Origin: DATFQE01 sp963738205
GTDB taxonomy: Bacteria; Actinomycetota; Thermoleophilia; Gaiellales; Gaiellaceae
Length of the DNA: 64,000 nucleotides
Direction of reading: 5' to 3'
Assembly (NCBI GenBank): GCA_963738205.1
Contig: CAVTVQ010000006.1
Coordinates: 1,480,895-1,544,894 of the forward strand
The notes beneath the pieces are model-generated. The model searched no databases, was not told the origin of the DNA, and saw nothing but the letters and a program-made list of their open reading frames with translations. Of this stretch, positions 26,195 through 34,277 are shown piece after piece. The position numbers and the translations under genes are program-made. Every line of letters starts with the position of its first letter. Within the stretch, counting starts at the first letter, position 1.

Positions 26195-28305
26195 AGCCGC
26201 GTGTTCGGCCGCCCGGCCGCGCGCTGCGCGCACACGCCCTTGTCCGGCGTGAACACCGGCTCCGATGCGCGCCCGCTCACGAGCCGCGATCCGACGAGCC
26301 CGGCCTGGTCGGCGGCGAAGGTCGCCCTCCACGGCGCCCGCGAGCACACGGTGAACGTCACCGCCTTCGTCTCGCCGCCGGGAACGACGGCCTGCACAGG
26401 ACGACTTCCGCGCGACCGAAAGGTGAAGGTCAGCGAGCGCACCGCAGCAGGCGCGGACAGCTCCAGCTGCAACGTGCCCCGAACCGGTCCGCCTGCACGG
26501 GCGGGCCAGACGTCGACCTCGCCGCCCAGGGCGAGCCAACCGTCCGGATAGCGGCCCGCGAGCAGCAGCGAGAGTCGTGGCCGCCCAGTCGGCTGCCAGA
26601 GGGCGTAGCCCTCGGTCGCGGCGATGCGGTGGGCGCCACGAAGCTCGACCCAGGCCTGTCGCGTCTCGACGAGCAGCGGCTCGGCCGCGACTCGGCCGGC
26701 GATCGAGATCGTGCCGTCGCGTGCGATGTCGGCACTCTCGGTGTGGAAGGCGTCGAGGCCCGTCGCGCCCGGCAGGAGCGCGACCCGATCGACGCTCGGG
26801 TTCCAGAACAGCTGCTCGAGCGCCTCGGTGCGCACGCCGCCGGGCGTGCGCAGCAGCGTCACGCGCCCGCCTGAGGTTGCCTGGTCGACCCATGAGCGGT
26901 CGGGCGGAAGCTGGACCTCGCGGATCAGCTCCGCGTTCCGCAGGTCGAAGGACGTCGCTCCGGCGGCGGCCGCCCCGGAGAAGACGACTGCGAGCACGAG
27001 GACGAGCGGCGTGCCCGACCGGGGCCTGAGCGAGGACGCGATCGCCGTCAACAGCAAGGCGCCTCCGAGAGCGGCCGCCAGAAGCGCGGCTCCGGCGGCG
27101 TCTCCCACGAGGGCTTCGAGCCGGCCCAGCGCGAGCAGCAGCGCCGAATGCGTCTTGCCGTCGCCCGGGGTGTAGCCCGAGAGCGGCACGAGCGCGGCCA
27201 CGCACAGGAGCGTCGCGGCGAGTACCGCGTGCACGAGGCGAAGGGGCCAGCCGCGAACCGCGTACAGGCCGAACGCCAGCGCCACCAGCGGCAGTGCGTA
27301 GAACGCGTACCGCTCCTGCACGTGGTCGGGCGTCGCGAAGAGCGATGCCTCCACGACCAGGGCGACGGCGAGCGGCAGCGCGAAGGCGGCGAACGCACGC
27401 TCCAGCCGCGTTCGCGGACGCAGGAGCGCGAGAGCGAAGCCGAGGACGGCGCCGGGCACCAGGAGCCAGGCCGATGCATACGCGAGCACCAGCGCGTTGG
27501 CGCCGACGCGCTCAGCGAGCAGCAGCGGGCTGACGTCGGCGCCGAGGACGTCGCTGTAGATCCCGAGCACCCGCGACGGCCCCAGCGCGACGGCGCCCAC
27601 AAAGGCAGCGCCGACGAGGCCGAGCGGCAGTGCCTGCTCGCGCACGACACCCCGAAGGCGGCGCTCGGCGAGACCGACGAGCGCCACGGCGAGTGGGTAC
27701 ACGACGAAGAGCACCGCGAACTGGGCGCGAGTCCCCGCGGCGGCGGCTGCGAGCCCGAGGAAGAGGAACTGACTCCGCCGCGACGGGTGCGCCAGCGCGA
27801 AGGCCGCGGCCGCGACCGCAGCCAGGACGAGGGGATAGGCGACCGTCTCCGCCAGCAGCCAGCCCGCGTAGACCATGTCCGGCACCGCCACGGTGAACGC
27901 GGCGAGACCGAGCGAGACGCCGCCGCCGAGACCGAGGCGGCGCGCCAGGACGAAGACCGGCAGACACGCGAGCGACATCGCGACCGCGCCGAACAGCTGG
28001 ATCAGCCGGTACGAGACCTCGACGTCGCCTAGGAGCCAGGCCGGCGCGGTCAGGAGGGGATAGACGAGCGCCGGAAAGTGCGCCAGCTCGCCGCGCACGA
28101 GCGGCTGGCCGCTCTCGACGAGCGAGCGGCCGAGCTCCGCGTACATGTACTCGTCGGAGAAGTAGACGGGTGTCGCACGCAGCCAACCCGCGACGAGGTG
28201 CAGCAGCGAGCTGACGGCGACCAGCGCGGCCAGCGCCGGCACGACTCCCACGCGCGCGAACGACATCGTCCGGCGGGCAGGCGCAACAGTTTCCGCAACG
28301 GCCAC
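26191..28305 (-). CDS. polytopic membrane glycosyltransferase (GT39/ArnT-like)
   Basis: 704 aa from GTG 28305. First membrane helix VVPALAALVAVSSLLHLVAG, then the acidic loop motif VYFSDEYMYAELGRSLVESG (GT-C catalytic Asp/Glu), about 11 further helices and a soluble C-terminal part of ~240 residues. Same architecture as the next gene downstream, with which it overlaps (GTGA), so the two are tandem paralogues. The GTG lies 7 nt after GCCGATAG, which implies a leaderless mRNA; ATG 28266 is the alternative start. The frame is open farther upstream to 28359 but that would include the promoter. Confidence 0.82.
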   Translation of the reverse strand: MAVAETVAPARRTMSFARVGVVPALAALVAVSSLLHLVAGWLRATPVYFSDEYMYAELGRSLVESGQPLVRGELAHFPALVYPLLTAPAWLLGDVEVSYRLIQLFGAVAMSLACLPVFVLARRLGLGGGVSLGLAAFTVAVPDMVYAGWLLAETVAYPLVLAAVAAAAFALAHPSRRSQFLFLGLAAAAAGTRAQFAVLFVVYPLAVALVGLAERRLRGVVREQALPLGLVGAAFVGAVALGPSRVLGIYSDVLGADVSPLLLAERVGANALVLAYASAWLLVPGAVLGFALALLRPRTRLERAFAAFALPLAVALVVEASLFATPDHVQERYAFYALPLVALAFGLYAVRGWPLRLVHAVLAATLLCVAALVPLSGYTPGDGKTHSALLLALGRLEALVGDAAGAALLAAALGGALLLTAIASSLRPRSGTPLVLVLAVVFSGAAAAGATSFDLRNAELIREVQLPPDRSWVDQATSGGRVTLLRTPGGVRTEALEQLFWNPSVDRVALLPGATGLDAFHTESADIARDGTISIAGRVAAEPLLVETRQAWVELRGAHRIAATEGYALWQPTGRPRLSLLLAGRYPDGWLALGGEVDVWPARAGGPVRGTLQLELSAPAAVRSLTFTFRSRGSRPVQAVVPGGETKAVTFTVCSRAPWRATFAADQAGLVGSRLVSGRASEPVFTPDKGVCAQRAAGRPNTRL

Positions 28306-28312
28306 GAAGCCT

Positions 28313-28340
28313 CTATCGGCCGGCGGCGCGAATCCCTTGA
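28313..28340 (-). promoter_or_regulatory. sigma-28-like promoter of the glycosyltransferase pair
   Basis: TCAAGGGA (28340-28333), 12 nt, GCCGATAG (28320-28313), then AGGCTTC and GTG 28305. Same -35 octamer as the pilC promoter. Confidence 0.7.
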
Positions 28341-28357
28341 AAGAGGGACGGAAACGC

Positions 28358-28386
28358 AACGGGGGCCGGCAGTGCCGGCCCCCGTT
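28358..28386 (-). terminator. terminator hairpin after pilA copy 1
   Basis: Perfect stem AACGGGGGCCGGCA / TGCCGGCCCCCGTT with a one-base centre, 25 nt after the pilin stop. The following minus-strand bases are GCGTTTCC, so the U-tract is weak. Confidence 0.7.
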
Positions 28387-28410
28387 CGAGCAAGCAAGAC
28401 GTCAGTCGGA

Positions 28411-28797
28411 TCAGCAGACGCCGGTGACGATGTCGCTGGCCGGGCCGGCCTTCTTCCAGGTCTCCGCACCCTTGGTCGCCTGGATGCAGTACGTGGTCGC
28501 CGTGGCCGAGACGACGGTGATGTCCTTGATTCCCTGGTCGTACGAGGTCTGCAGGGCGGTCAGGTCCATGCCGGCGTAGGTGTTGTAGTCGGCGTAGTAC
28601 GCCTCGGCGCCGGGGACCGACGCGCGGACGTTGGCCTGCGCCGCGGACTTGTTCGCGCGATCCCGGAACTTCATGTACGACGGGACGGCGATCGCGAGCA
28701 GGATGCCGATGATGATGATCACGACCAGAAGCTCGATCAGGGTGAAACCACCCTCCTCGCGGCTTCGCGCGATCCTCTCGTTGAGACGATGCAGCAT
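28411..28797 (-). CDS. pilA: type IV pilin, major subunit copy 1
   Basis: 128 aa from ATG 28797. Leader MLHRLNERIARSREEGG, cleavage G^FTLIELLVV with Glu5, then the hydrophobic helix VIIIIGILLAIAVPSYMKF. The mature protein has 111 residues; two cysteines (TTYCIQ and the C-terminal GVC) can form the usual D-region disulfide loop. It differs from copy 2 at only four mature positions (D/S and T/S near GM-L-ALQ, then S/T and A/S near VV-AT-TT). Own promoter and own terminator, leader of about 45 nt with an AGGAG-type RBS. Confidence 0.95.
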   Translation of the reverse strand: MLHRLNERIARSREEGGFTLIELLVVIIIIGILLAIAVPSYMKFRDRANKSAAQANVRASVPGAEAYYADYNTYAGMDLTALQTSYDQGIKDITVVSATATTYCIQATKGAETWKKAGPASDIVTGVC

Positions 28798-28846
28798 TTG
28801 TAGAACTCCTCTCGATAGAGCGGTGGTGGTGGTAACTCCCACCTGC

Positions 28847-28873
28847 TTATCGGCGCAGCGGCGCCGACCTTGA
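28847..28873 (-). promoter_or_regulatory. sigma-28-like promoter of pilA copy 1
   Basis: TCAAGGTC (28873-28866), 11 nt, GCCGATAA (28854-28847): an exact match to the FliA -10 octamer. The leader to ATG 28797 is about 45 nt. Confidence 0.72.
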
Positions 28874-28896
28874 CTCCCCCGTTTCGGGGGAACGAA

Positions 28897-28922
28897 AAGG
28901 GGGCGCATTTCTGCGCCCCCTT
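28897..28922 (-). terminator. Rho-independent terminator of pilA copy 2
   Basis: AAGGGGGCGCA / TGCGCCCCCTT stem (28897-28907 with 28912-28922), loop GAAA on the minus strand, followed by TTCG. A second hairpin CCCCCG-AAA-CGGGGG (28876-28890) follows directly. Confidence 0.82.
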
Positions 28923-28946
28923 CGACGAGCGAGTACCGGTGGCTGA

Positions 28947-29333
28947 CTAGCAGACGCCGGTGACGATGTCGCTGGCCGGGCCGGCCTTCTTCCAGGTCTC
29001 CGCACCCTTCGTGGCCTGGATGCAGTACGTGGTCGACGTGGCCGTGACGACGGTGATGTCCTTGATGCCCTGGTCGTACGAGGTCTGCAGGGCGCTGAGG
29101 GACATGCCGGCGTAGGTGTTGTAGTCGGCGTAGTACGCCTCGGCGCCGGGGACCGACGCGCGGACGTTGGCCTGCGCCGCGGACTTGTTCGCGCGATCCC
29201 GGAACTTCATGTACGACGGGACGGCGATCGCGAGCAGGATGCCGATGATGATGATGACCACCAGGAGCTCGATCAGGGTGAAACCGCCCTCACGATGCCG
29301 CTGATTGATCCTGTCGTTGAGCCTTGCAAGCAT
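28947..29333 (-). CDS. pilA: type IV pilin, major subunit copy 2
   Basis: 128 aa from ATG 29333. Leader MLARLNDRINQRHREGG, cleavage G^FTLIELL, same hydrophobic helix and the same cysteines as copy 1; mature proteins differ at four positions while the leaders differ at about eight. The DNA around the two genes is independent (different leaders and terminators), so purifying selection or gene conversion keeps the mature parts alike. GGAGG lies upstream of the ATG. Confidence 0.95.
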   Translation of the reverse strand: MLARLNDRINQRHREGGFTLIELLVVIIIIGILLAIAVPSYMKFRDRANKSAAQANVRASVPGAEAYYADYNTYAGMSLSALQTSYDQGIKDITVVTATSTTYCIQATKGAETWKKAGPASDIVTGVC

Positions 29334-29380
29334 GGGTGGAACTCCTCCTTGGTCGAGCTTTGGACGGTGGCTCCAGGCGT

Positions 29381-29408
29381 GTATCGGCCGAGACAGAGAG
29401 GACCCCAC
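29381..29408 (-). promoter_or_regulatory. probable sigma-28-like promoter of pilA copy 2 (weak -35)
   Basis: GCCGATAC (29388-29381) with GTGGGGTC at the expected -35 position (29408-29401, 12-nt gap). The -10 box is good, the -35 box is poor; leader about 40 nt. Confidence 0.5.
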
Positions 29409-29507
29409 CCCAGAACGGGGGATTGGCATCCCCGATTCGAGGGCACGTCTCGCGCGCGCGCGCGAGCATCTGAACTGCGCGCCGCTACAGGCCGTCGAGA
29501 ACTCAGG

Positions 29508-29535
29508 TCAAGCCGGGCACGCCTGCTGCCGATAG
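29508..29535 (+). promoter_or_regulatory. sigma-28-like promoter of the 29543 gene
   Basis: TCAAGCCG (29508-29515), 12 nt, GCCGATAG (29528-29535), then ACCGAGC and ATG 29543, so the transcript would be nearly leaderless. Confidence 0.7.
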
Positions 29536-29542
29536 ACCGAGC

Positions 29543-30133
29543 ATGAACGGTCAACTGCGGCTCAATGTCATTCTTCCGATCGTGCTCTTGGCCGTCCTCG
29601 CAGTCGGGGTCGGCCTCTTCACCCTGACCCGCGGCCAGGAGTCGTCCAACGGGTCGAGCTCCGACCTGATCTCTCTGCCGAAGCCGGCGCACGCCCCGGC
29701 CACCCCGGCGCTCACCAAGCCCAGAGCCGCCGTGAAGCCGGCGAAGGCAAAGGCTGTGAACGCGAAGCCCGCCAGGCCCGCGAAGCCGAAGGTCGTCAAG
29801 CCGGTCATCCAGCTCAATCCGGGCCTGCCGCCCTCGCTCGCTCGGGCGCTCCGGTCCAGCCCGGTGGCCGTCGTGTCGCTGATCACGCCCGATTCCGCGC
29901 TCGACGAGATGGCCGCGAAGGAGGCTGCCGCCGGCGCCCGCGCCGTGGGCGCCGCGTTCGTCACCGTCGACGTCACCCGCGAGAAGCACGCCCGCCCGTA
30001 CGCCGTCAAGCTCGGCGTCGTCAACGCTCCGACCGTCCTGGTCTACAAGCGCCCGGGCGATCTCTTCCTGCGGCTCGACGGCTTCGCCGACCTCGACGTC
30101 GTCGCCCAGGCGGCCGACAACGCCTTCTCGTGA
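29543..30133 (+). CDS. membrane-anchored thioredoxin-fold-like protein of the pilus regulon
   Basis: 196 aa from ATG 29543. N-terminal membrane helix VILPIVLLAVLAVGVGLFTL, a Lys/Pro/Ala linker (about 45-85, for example KPAKAKAVNAKPARPAKPK), then a C-terminal domain (about 95-196) with PVAVVSLITPDS, a helix, GAAFVTVDVTRE and LGVVNAPTVLVYKRPGD. This beta-alpha order with a cis-Pro-like APT resembles thioredoxin folds, but there is no CxxC, so redox catalysis is unlikely. It may be a scaffold or chaperone for pilus export. Overlaps the next small gene by four bases. Confidence 0.72.
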   Translation: MNGQLRLNVILPIVLLAVLAVGVGLFTLTRGQESSNGSSSDLISLPKPAHAPATPALTKPRAAVKPAKAKAVNAKPARPAKPKVVKPVIQLNPGLPPSLARALRSSPVAVVSLITPDSALDEMAAKEAAAGARAVGAAFVTVDVTREKHARPYAVKLGVVNAPTVLVYKRPGDLFLRLDGFADLDVVAQAADNAFS

Positions 30134-30366
30134 CCGCTGCTGTCCGCTCCGCCAAGAAGGACGGCCGCCAGGTCGTGACCATGCGCCTGATCGAGGGCGC
30201 AGGCGGCGACGCGATCGTCGAGTGCGACGTGTACCCCGTGGACAGCATGCGGGTGAAGCCGATCAAGCCGGGCCCGTACGCGTTCGCGAGCAGGCGCGAG
30301 GCCGACCGTTTCATCGAGGAGACGGCGCGCGCGCTCGAGTATCTCGGCTGCGACCTGAGCGCCTGA
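30130..30366 (+). CDS. small conserved-looking protein, unknown
   Basis: 78 aa from GTG 30130 (GTGA overlap). Soluble alpha/beta protein: VVTMRLIEGAGGDAIVECDVY, PIKPGPYAFASRREADRFIE, helix EETARALEYLGCDLSA. No recognised family. The coupling to 29543 suggests a joint role; codon use is like its neighbours. The stop codon lies inside the left arm of the terminator hairpin. Confidence 0.65.
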   Translation: MTAAVRSAKKDGRQVVTMRLIEGAGGDAIVECDVYPVDSMRVKPIKPGPYAFASRREADRFIEETARALEYLGCDLSA

Positions 30367-30407
30367 AAGTCCGCCCCGGCTCCGCCGGGGCATGACGACT
30401 TTCAGGC
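30361..30407 (+). terminator. long hairpin spanning the stop codon of the 30130 gene
   Basis: Outer arms GCCTGAAAGTC and GACTTTCAGGC (11 bp perfect) enclose an inner GCCCCGG-ctc-CGCCGGGGC hairpin. No U-tract, so it may be a structural 3' end or an attenuating hairpin. Confidence 0.6.
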
Positions 30408-30445
30408 GGTGCCGCTCGCGAAGCGCCGTCGAAGAGAAGAGAGCA

Positions 30446-30487
30446 AGGGCCGGGCGGCTCGCCCCCAGAAAGAGTCCGCCCGGCCCT
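30446..30487 (-). terminator. inverted repeat, likely terminator
   Basis: Arms AGGGCCGGGCGG (30446-30457) and CCGCCCGGCCCT (30476-30487). On the minus strand it is followed by TTGCTCTCTTCTCTTC, moderately U-rich, so it could terminate the 30654 gene. Confidence 0.5.
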
Positions 30488-30601
30488 CAGCTCCCTCCGC
30501 ACGTCCTTGCCGCGTGCCTTCGAACTACTCGCGCCGGCGGGCATCCGTACAGAACGCTTACAGCGAACTGTGCAAGAGCCTGCCGCTAGGTCCCGAAACG
30601 C

Positions 30602-30630
30602 CGAGGAGACGGGCAGAGCCCGTCTCCTCG
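30602..30630 (-). terminator. hairpin downstream of the MshEN gene
   Basis: CGAGGAGACGGGC / GCCCGTCTCCTCG with a three-base loop, about 25 nt after the stop at 30654. The 30367-30653 gap holds this hairpin, the two upstream ones and no supported gene. Confidence 0.6.
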
Positions 30631-30653
30631 TGACGCGAACGGTGGTGGGAGGG

Positions 30654-32309
30654 CTACCTGTTGAGCCGTGAGGCCCAGTTCGAGCGAACCGACGAGCCGA
30701 GCCAACGGTCGGGCTCGCCGACCGGGACGATGTCGACGGAGACGATGGTGTCGGGGCGCAGGAAGCGGCCGCTGAAGAACGGCCAGCCGTCATCCTCGTC
30801 GGAGAGGTGCTTCACGACGTCGCGTGCGTACTCGCGCGCCTTCTCGGGCTCGCCGAAGGAGCCGATCGGCACGCGCTCGCCGTCGGTGAGGCGCAGCGAG
30901 ACGTCGTACGACAGCGCCGACGGCAGCTCCTGGGCCGCCTGCGCGTCGGGCTCCGGCGCCGCCTGCTGCTCCTCGATGCGGCTGAACGTCGGCTCCGGCT
31001 CGGAGACGACCTCGGCCACGACGGGCTCGAGCAGGACGGGCTCGGCGACGACCGGCTGACGCTCCGCGACCTCGGGCTCGGCGACCGCTGCCGGCTCAGG
31101 CGCGTGGTCGGCAGCCGCTGCCGGCGCCGGGGTCGGCTCGGCGATTGCGGTGTAGGTGGGCTCGAGCGCCGGCTCGACGACCTCTGCGACGAGCGGCGGG
31201 ACAGCGGGCTGCTCCTCGACGACGGGCGCGACCGGCTCGACCGCAACGGGCTCCGGAGCGGGCGGCGGCTCGTAGGCTGCCGGAGGCTCGGGCTGGACGG
31301 CGTACAGCTCAGGGGCCGGCGTCGGCTCCGCGACCTCGGCCGGCTGCACCGGCGCGAGCGGCTCGAGAGGCTCGGGAGGCTCGGGAGGCTCGACGACGAC
31401 AGGCTCCACGACCACAGGCTCGACCGTCAGAGGGGCGACCGCGACGGGCTCGGGCGAGACGGGCTCGAGCGCGGGTGCGGGCTCCTCGACGGTCGTGACC
31501 TCCTGCCGGGCCTCGGGCTCGTCGGCGACCGTCGAACCGTGGAGGCGATCGATCGCGGAATGAAGGTCGCTCCGCGAGGCCACGACGAGTCGCGGCTCCT
31601 GCCCGAGCGCGCGGCGGAGATTCTCCGTCACGAGCTCGTTCGACGGATCGGCCACCGCGACGAGCGGCACGCCGCCGTCGAAGCCGATCGGCAGCGCCGC
31701 GAACATGTGCGCCTTCTCGGCCGTGAGCAGCCCGGTCGCCGCCGGATCGAAGGAGACCGACGACAGCTCGACGAAGCGAAGACCCTTCTGGTCGGCCAGC
31801 AGGCGGCCGAGGTCGCCCTCGCCCAGCTGACCGCTCTCGACGAGCACCTCGCCGAGGCGCTTGCCGGTGCGGACGCCTTCCTGGAGCGCGTCCTCGAGCT
31901 GCTCCTCGGTGAGCAGGCCCGCGCGGAAGATCAGCGTGCCCAGCGGAACGCCGAGGTTCGCGATCTCCTGCGGGCTCTGCGCGGGAGGAGCCACGACCTC
32001 GGGTGCGGCCGCGGGCTCCGCTCCGGTCAGAAGCGGCAGCGGCGGCATCGTCGGCTGCAGCGGCTGGAGCGGCTGGAGCTCCTGGACCTGCAGCGGCTCG
32101 AGGGGCTGGAACTGTTCGGCCGTTCCGCCGTTCAGCGGCTGGAACGGCTCCGGCGCCGGGGCGGGCTCGTGGGCCGCGGGCTCGGGCGACGCGGGCTGCA
32201 GCTCGTCGAACGGCTGCAGCGGCGCCAGCGGCGCGAGGGGCTCCACGGCGGCGGGCTCGAGGCCCTCCGGCGGCGGAGACGAAAAACCTGAGGACTCGAG
32301 CGACGACAT
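30654..32309 (-). CDS. stand-alone MshEN-domain protein in the pilus locus
   Basis: 551 aa from ATG 32309, no ATPase domain. Residues 1-115 are Pro/Glu/Leu-rich repeats (for example EPLQVQELQPLQPLQP). Residues 118-260 form an MshEN domain with both binding motifs: LGTLIFRAGLLTEEQLEDAL and RLGEVLVESGQLGEGDLGRL-LADQKG, the pattern that binds cyclic-di-GMP in MshE/PilB proteins. Residues 261-465 are Pro/Glu/Ala/Val low complexity. Residues 470-551 form a small domain (SLRLTDGERVPIGSFGEPEK). It lies 112 nt downstream of pilB and may be an adaptor that signals c-di-GMP to the pilus motors; this role is inferred. Upstream GCCGATG/CCCGATA boxes are weak. Confidence 0.8.
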   Translation of the reverse strand: MSSLESSGFSSPPPEGLEPAAVEPLAPLAPLQPFDELQPASPEPAAHEPAPAPEPFQPLNGGTAEQFQPLEPLQVQELQPLQPLQPTMPPLPLLTGAEPAAAPEVVAPPAQSPQEIANLGVPLGTLIFRAGLLTEEQLEDALQEGVRTGKRLGEVLVESGQLGEGDLGRLLADQKGLRFVELSSVSFDPAATGLLTAEKAHMFAALPIGFDGGVPLVAVADPSNELVTENLRRALGQEPRLVVASRSDLHSAIDRLHGSTVADEPEARQEVTTVEEPAPALEPVSPEPVAVAPLTVEPVVVEPVVVEPPEPPEPLEPLAPVQPAEVAEPTPAPELYAVQPEPPAAYEPPPAPEPVAVEPVAPVVEEQPAVPPLVAEVVEPALEPTYTAIAEPTPAPAAAADHAPEPAAVAEPEVAERQPVVAEPVLLEPVVAEVVSEPEPTFSRIEEQQAAPEPDAQAAQELPSALSYDVSLRLTDGERVPIGSFGEPEKAREYARDVVKHLSDEDDGWPFFSGRFLRPDTIVSVDIVPVGEPDRWLGSSVRSNWASRLNR

Positions 32310-32421
32310 CTCTCCCTTTCTCTCTGTGTGCGGGGTCAATTCATCAGGGACGCCAAAACTCCCGCTATCGGGGACATCGGCAGGCCGGGTGTCCCGGCCA
32401 TCGCCCAGACGGGGGAGGCGG

Positions 32422-34203
32422 TTACGCAAGGACACGGCCGACCTCCTCGAGGGTGGTGACGCCGGCCGCCACCTTGGTAAGTCCGTCGTCCCAGAGCGTG
32501 CGCATGCCTTGCTCCATCGCCTTCCTCTCGAGGTCCTCGCGCGTCGCACGCGTGACGGCGAGATGCTCGATCTCCTCGGTCATGACGAGGAGCTGGAAGA
32601 CGCCGATGCGGCCCTTGTAGCCGGTCTGGCCGCAACGAGGGCAGCCCTTCCTGCGGTAGAACGCCGCGCCGCCGAACGCCTCGGCCACGTCGGGCGAGAC
32701 GCGGTTGCGCAGGAGCTCGTCGACGGACGGGTTGTACATCTCGCAGCAGTGCGTACAGAGCTTGCGCGCGAGGCGCTGCGCGAGCACCGCGGAGACGGCG
32801 GAGCCGGTGAGGAACGGCTCGACGCCCATCTCGTTCAGGCGCGTGATCGCGCCCGGGGCGTCGTTCGTGTGCAGCGTGGAGAGCACGAAGTGGCCGGTCA
32901 AAGCGGCCTCGATGGAGATCTTGGCTGTCTCGGAGTCGCGGATCTCGCCCACCATCACCACGTCGGGGTCGGAACGCAGGATCGAGCGGAGTGCAGACGC
33001 GAACGTGAGGCCTGCCTTGTTGTTGATCTGAACCTGGTTGACGCCCGCGAGCCGATACTCGACGGGATCCTCGACCGTGATCACGTTGATCTCGGGCCGG
33101 TTGATCGCCGTCAGGCCCGCGTAGAGCGTCGTCGACTTACCGGACCCGGTGGGGCCGGTGACGAGCAGGGCGCCGGTCGGCTTCTTGATCGTCTCCTCGA
33201 AGATCTTCCGCATGTCCTCGTTCAGGCCGAGCTCCTCGAGCGTCGGCGCCTTCTTCGACTTGTCGAGGAGACGCATCGCGAGCTTCTCGCCGTCGACCGT
33301 CGGCAGGCTGGCGACGCGGACGTCGAGCGTGCGGCCGGCGGCGCTGGCACCGAGGGAGATCCGGCCGTCCTGCGGCTTGCGGCGCTCGGCGATGTCCATC
33401 TTCGCGAGCACCTTCAGGCGTGTGATCACACCCGCCGCGAGCCGGCGCGGGATGCGCTGTACCTCGTGCAGCACGCCGTCGGTGCGAAAGCGCACGACGA
33501 CGCCGTTCTCGTTCGGCTCGAAGTGCATGTCGCTCGCTCCGTCCTCGGCGGCCTGGAAGATCAGCGAGTTGACGAGGCGGACGAGCGGCGCGTCCGAGAT
33601 GCCGTCATCGACCTCGAGATCGTCCTCGTTCTCGCCCTCCTCCGGCTCCTCGTCGTCCTGCTCCTCGAGCATCGCGCGGGCACCGAAGGCCTCGGCCGCG
33701 CGGGCGAGGCGGCGCACCTCGTTGGTGATGTCCTCGCGGGCCGCGACGGCCAGCTCGACGGGCGAGTCGGACGCGAGGCGGAGCTCGTCGATGCCGTGCA
33801 GGTTCTGCGGATCGGCGATCGCGACACGGAGAACGCCGTCCTCGTACAAGTAGGGAATCGCGGAAACGCGCTCGAGCACGTGCAGCGGAATGCGGTGAGC
33901 GGCCTCACGGGAGACGCCGACGAACGGCAGGTCGACGAGCGGCATGCCGAAGCGGTCGGCGAGGTCCTTGGCGACGCGCTCGCCGGAGCCGATCCCTTGC
34001 TGGACGAGCGCGTGCGAGAAGGACCCCGACGAGGCGCGCTCGCGCACGGTCTTGAGCACGTCCGGCGCGAGCAGTCCGGTCGCCTCGACGACCTCCGCAA
34101 CCAGCTCGCCGACCGGTCCGGCAGCCACGCGCAGGGGCGTGGCGTCGCCCGTCGGGGCGCCGTCGTCGGTGGCCGTGCGCAGACTCACTCGTTCGGCTTC
34201 CAT
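32422..34203 (-). CDS. pilB: type IV pilus assembly ATPase PilB
   Basis: 593-aa extension motor. N-terminal MshEN-like region (about 28-150), acidic linker (EEQDDEEPEEGENEDDLEVD, about 180-198), then the ATPase: SDMHFEPNENGVVVRFRTDG, Walker A GPTGSGKSTT, Asp box ITVEDPVEYRL, Walker B DVVMVGEIRDSETA, His box GHFVLSTLHTNDA. The tetracysteine zinc motif is CTHCC...CPRCG, near residues 480-520, which separates PilB from PilT. ATG follows GCCGATTA by 13 nt. Confidence 0.97.
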   Translation of the reverse strand: MEAERVSLRTATDDGAPTGDATPLRVAAGPVGELVAEVVEATGLLAPDVLKTVRERASSGSFSHALVQQGIGSGERVAKDLADRFGMPLVDLPFVGVSREAAHRIPLHVLERVSAIPYLYEDGVLRVAIADPQNLHGIDELRLASDSPVELAVAAREDITNEVRRLARAAEAFGARAMLEEQDDEEPEEGENEDDLEVDDGISDAPLVRLVNSLIFQAAEDGASDMHFEPNENGVVVRFRTDGVLHEVQRIPRRLAAGVITRLKVLAKMDIAERRKPQDGRISLGASAAGRTLDVRVASLPTVDGEKLAMRLLDKSKKAPTLEELGLNEDMRKIFEETIKKPTGALLVTGPTGSGKSTTLYAGLTAINRPEINVITVEDPVEYRLAGVNQVQINNKAGLTFASALRSILRSDPDVVMVGEIRDSETAKISIEAALTGHFVLSTLHTNDAPGAITRLNEMGVEPFLTGSAVSAVLAQRLARKLCTHCCEMYNPSVDELLRNRVSPDVAEAFGGAAFYRRKGCPRCGQTGYKGRIGVFQLLVMTEEIEHLAVTRATREDLERKAMEQGMRTLWDDGLTKVAAGVTTLEEVGRVLA

Positions 34204-34216
34204 CGCTCAAACGAGG

Positions 34217-34244
34217 TAATCGGCACTCTTGGCCGCGGGCTAAA
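34217..34244 (-). promoter_or_regulatory. sigma-28-like promoter of pilB
   Basis: TTTAGCCC (34244-34237), 12 nt, GCCGATTA (34224-34217), 13 nt to ATG 34203. Spacing is canonical; the -10 differs at one position. Confidence 0.6.
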
Positions 34245-34277
34245 GGGGCGGAGGGCCTAGCTAGGCCGTTTCGGGGC

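Noticed and set aside
32365..32392. Possible sigma-28-like promoter for the MshEN gene (CCCGATA or GCCGATG)
   Set aside because: Neither box has an acceptable -35 at the 12-nt spacing; the gene may be read through from pilB.
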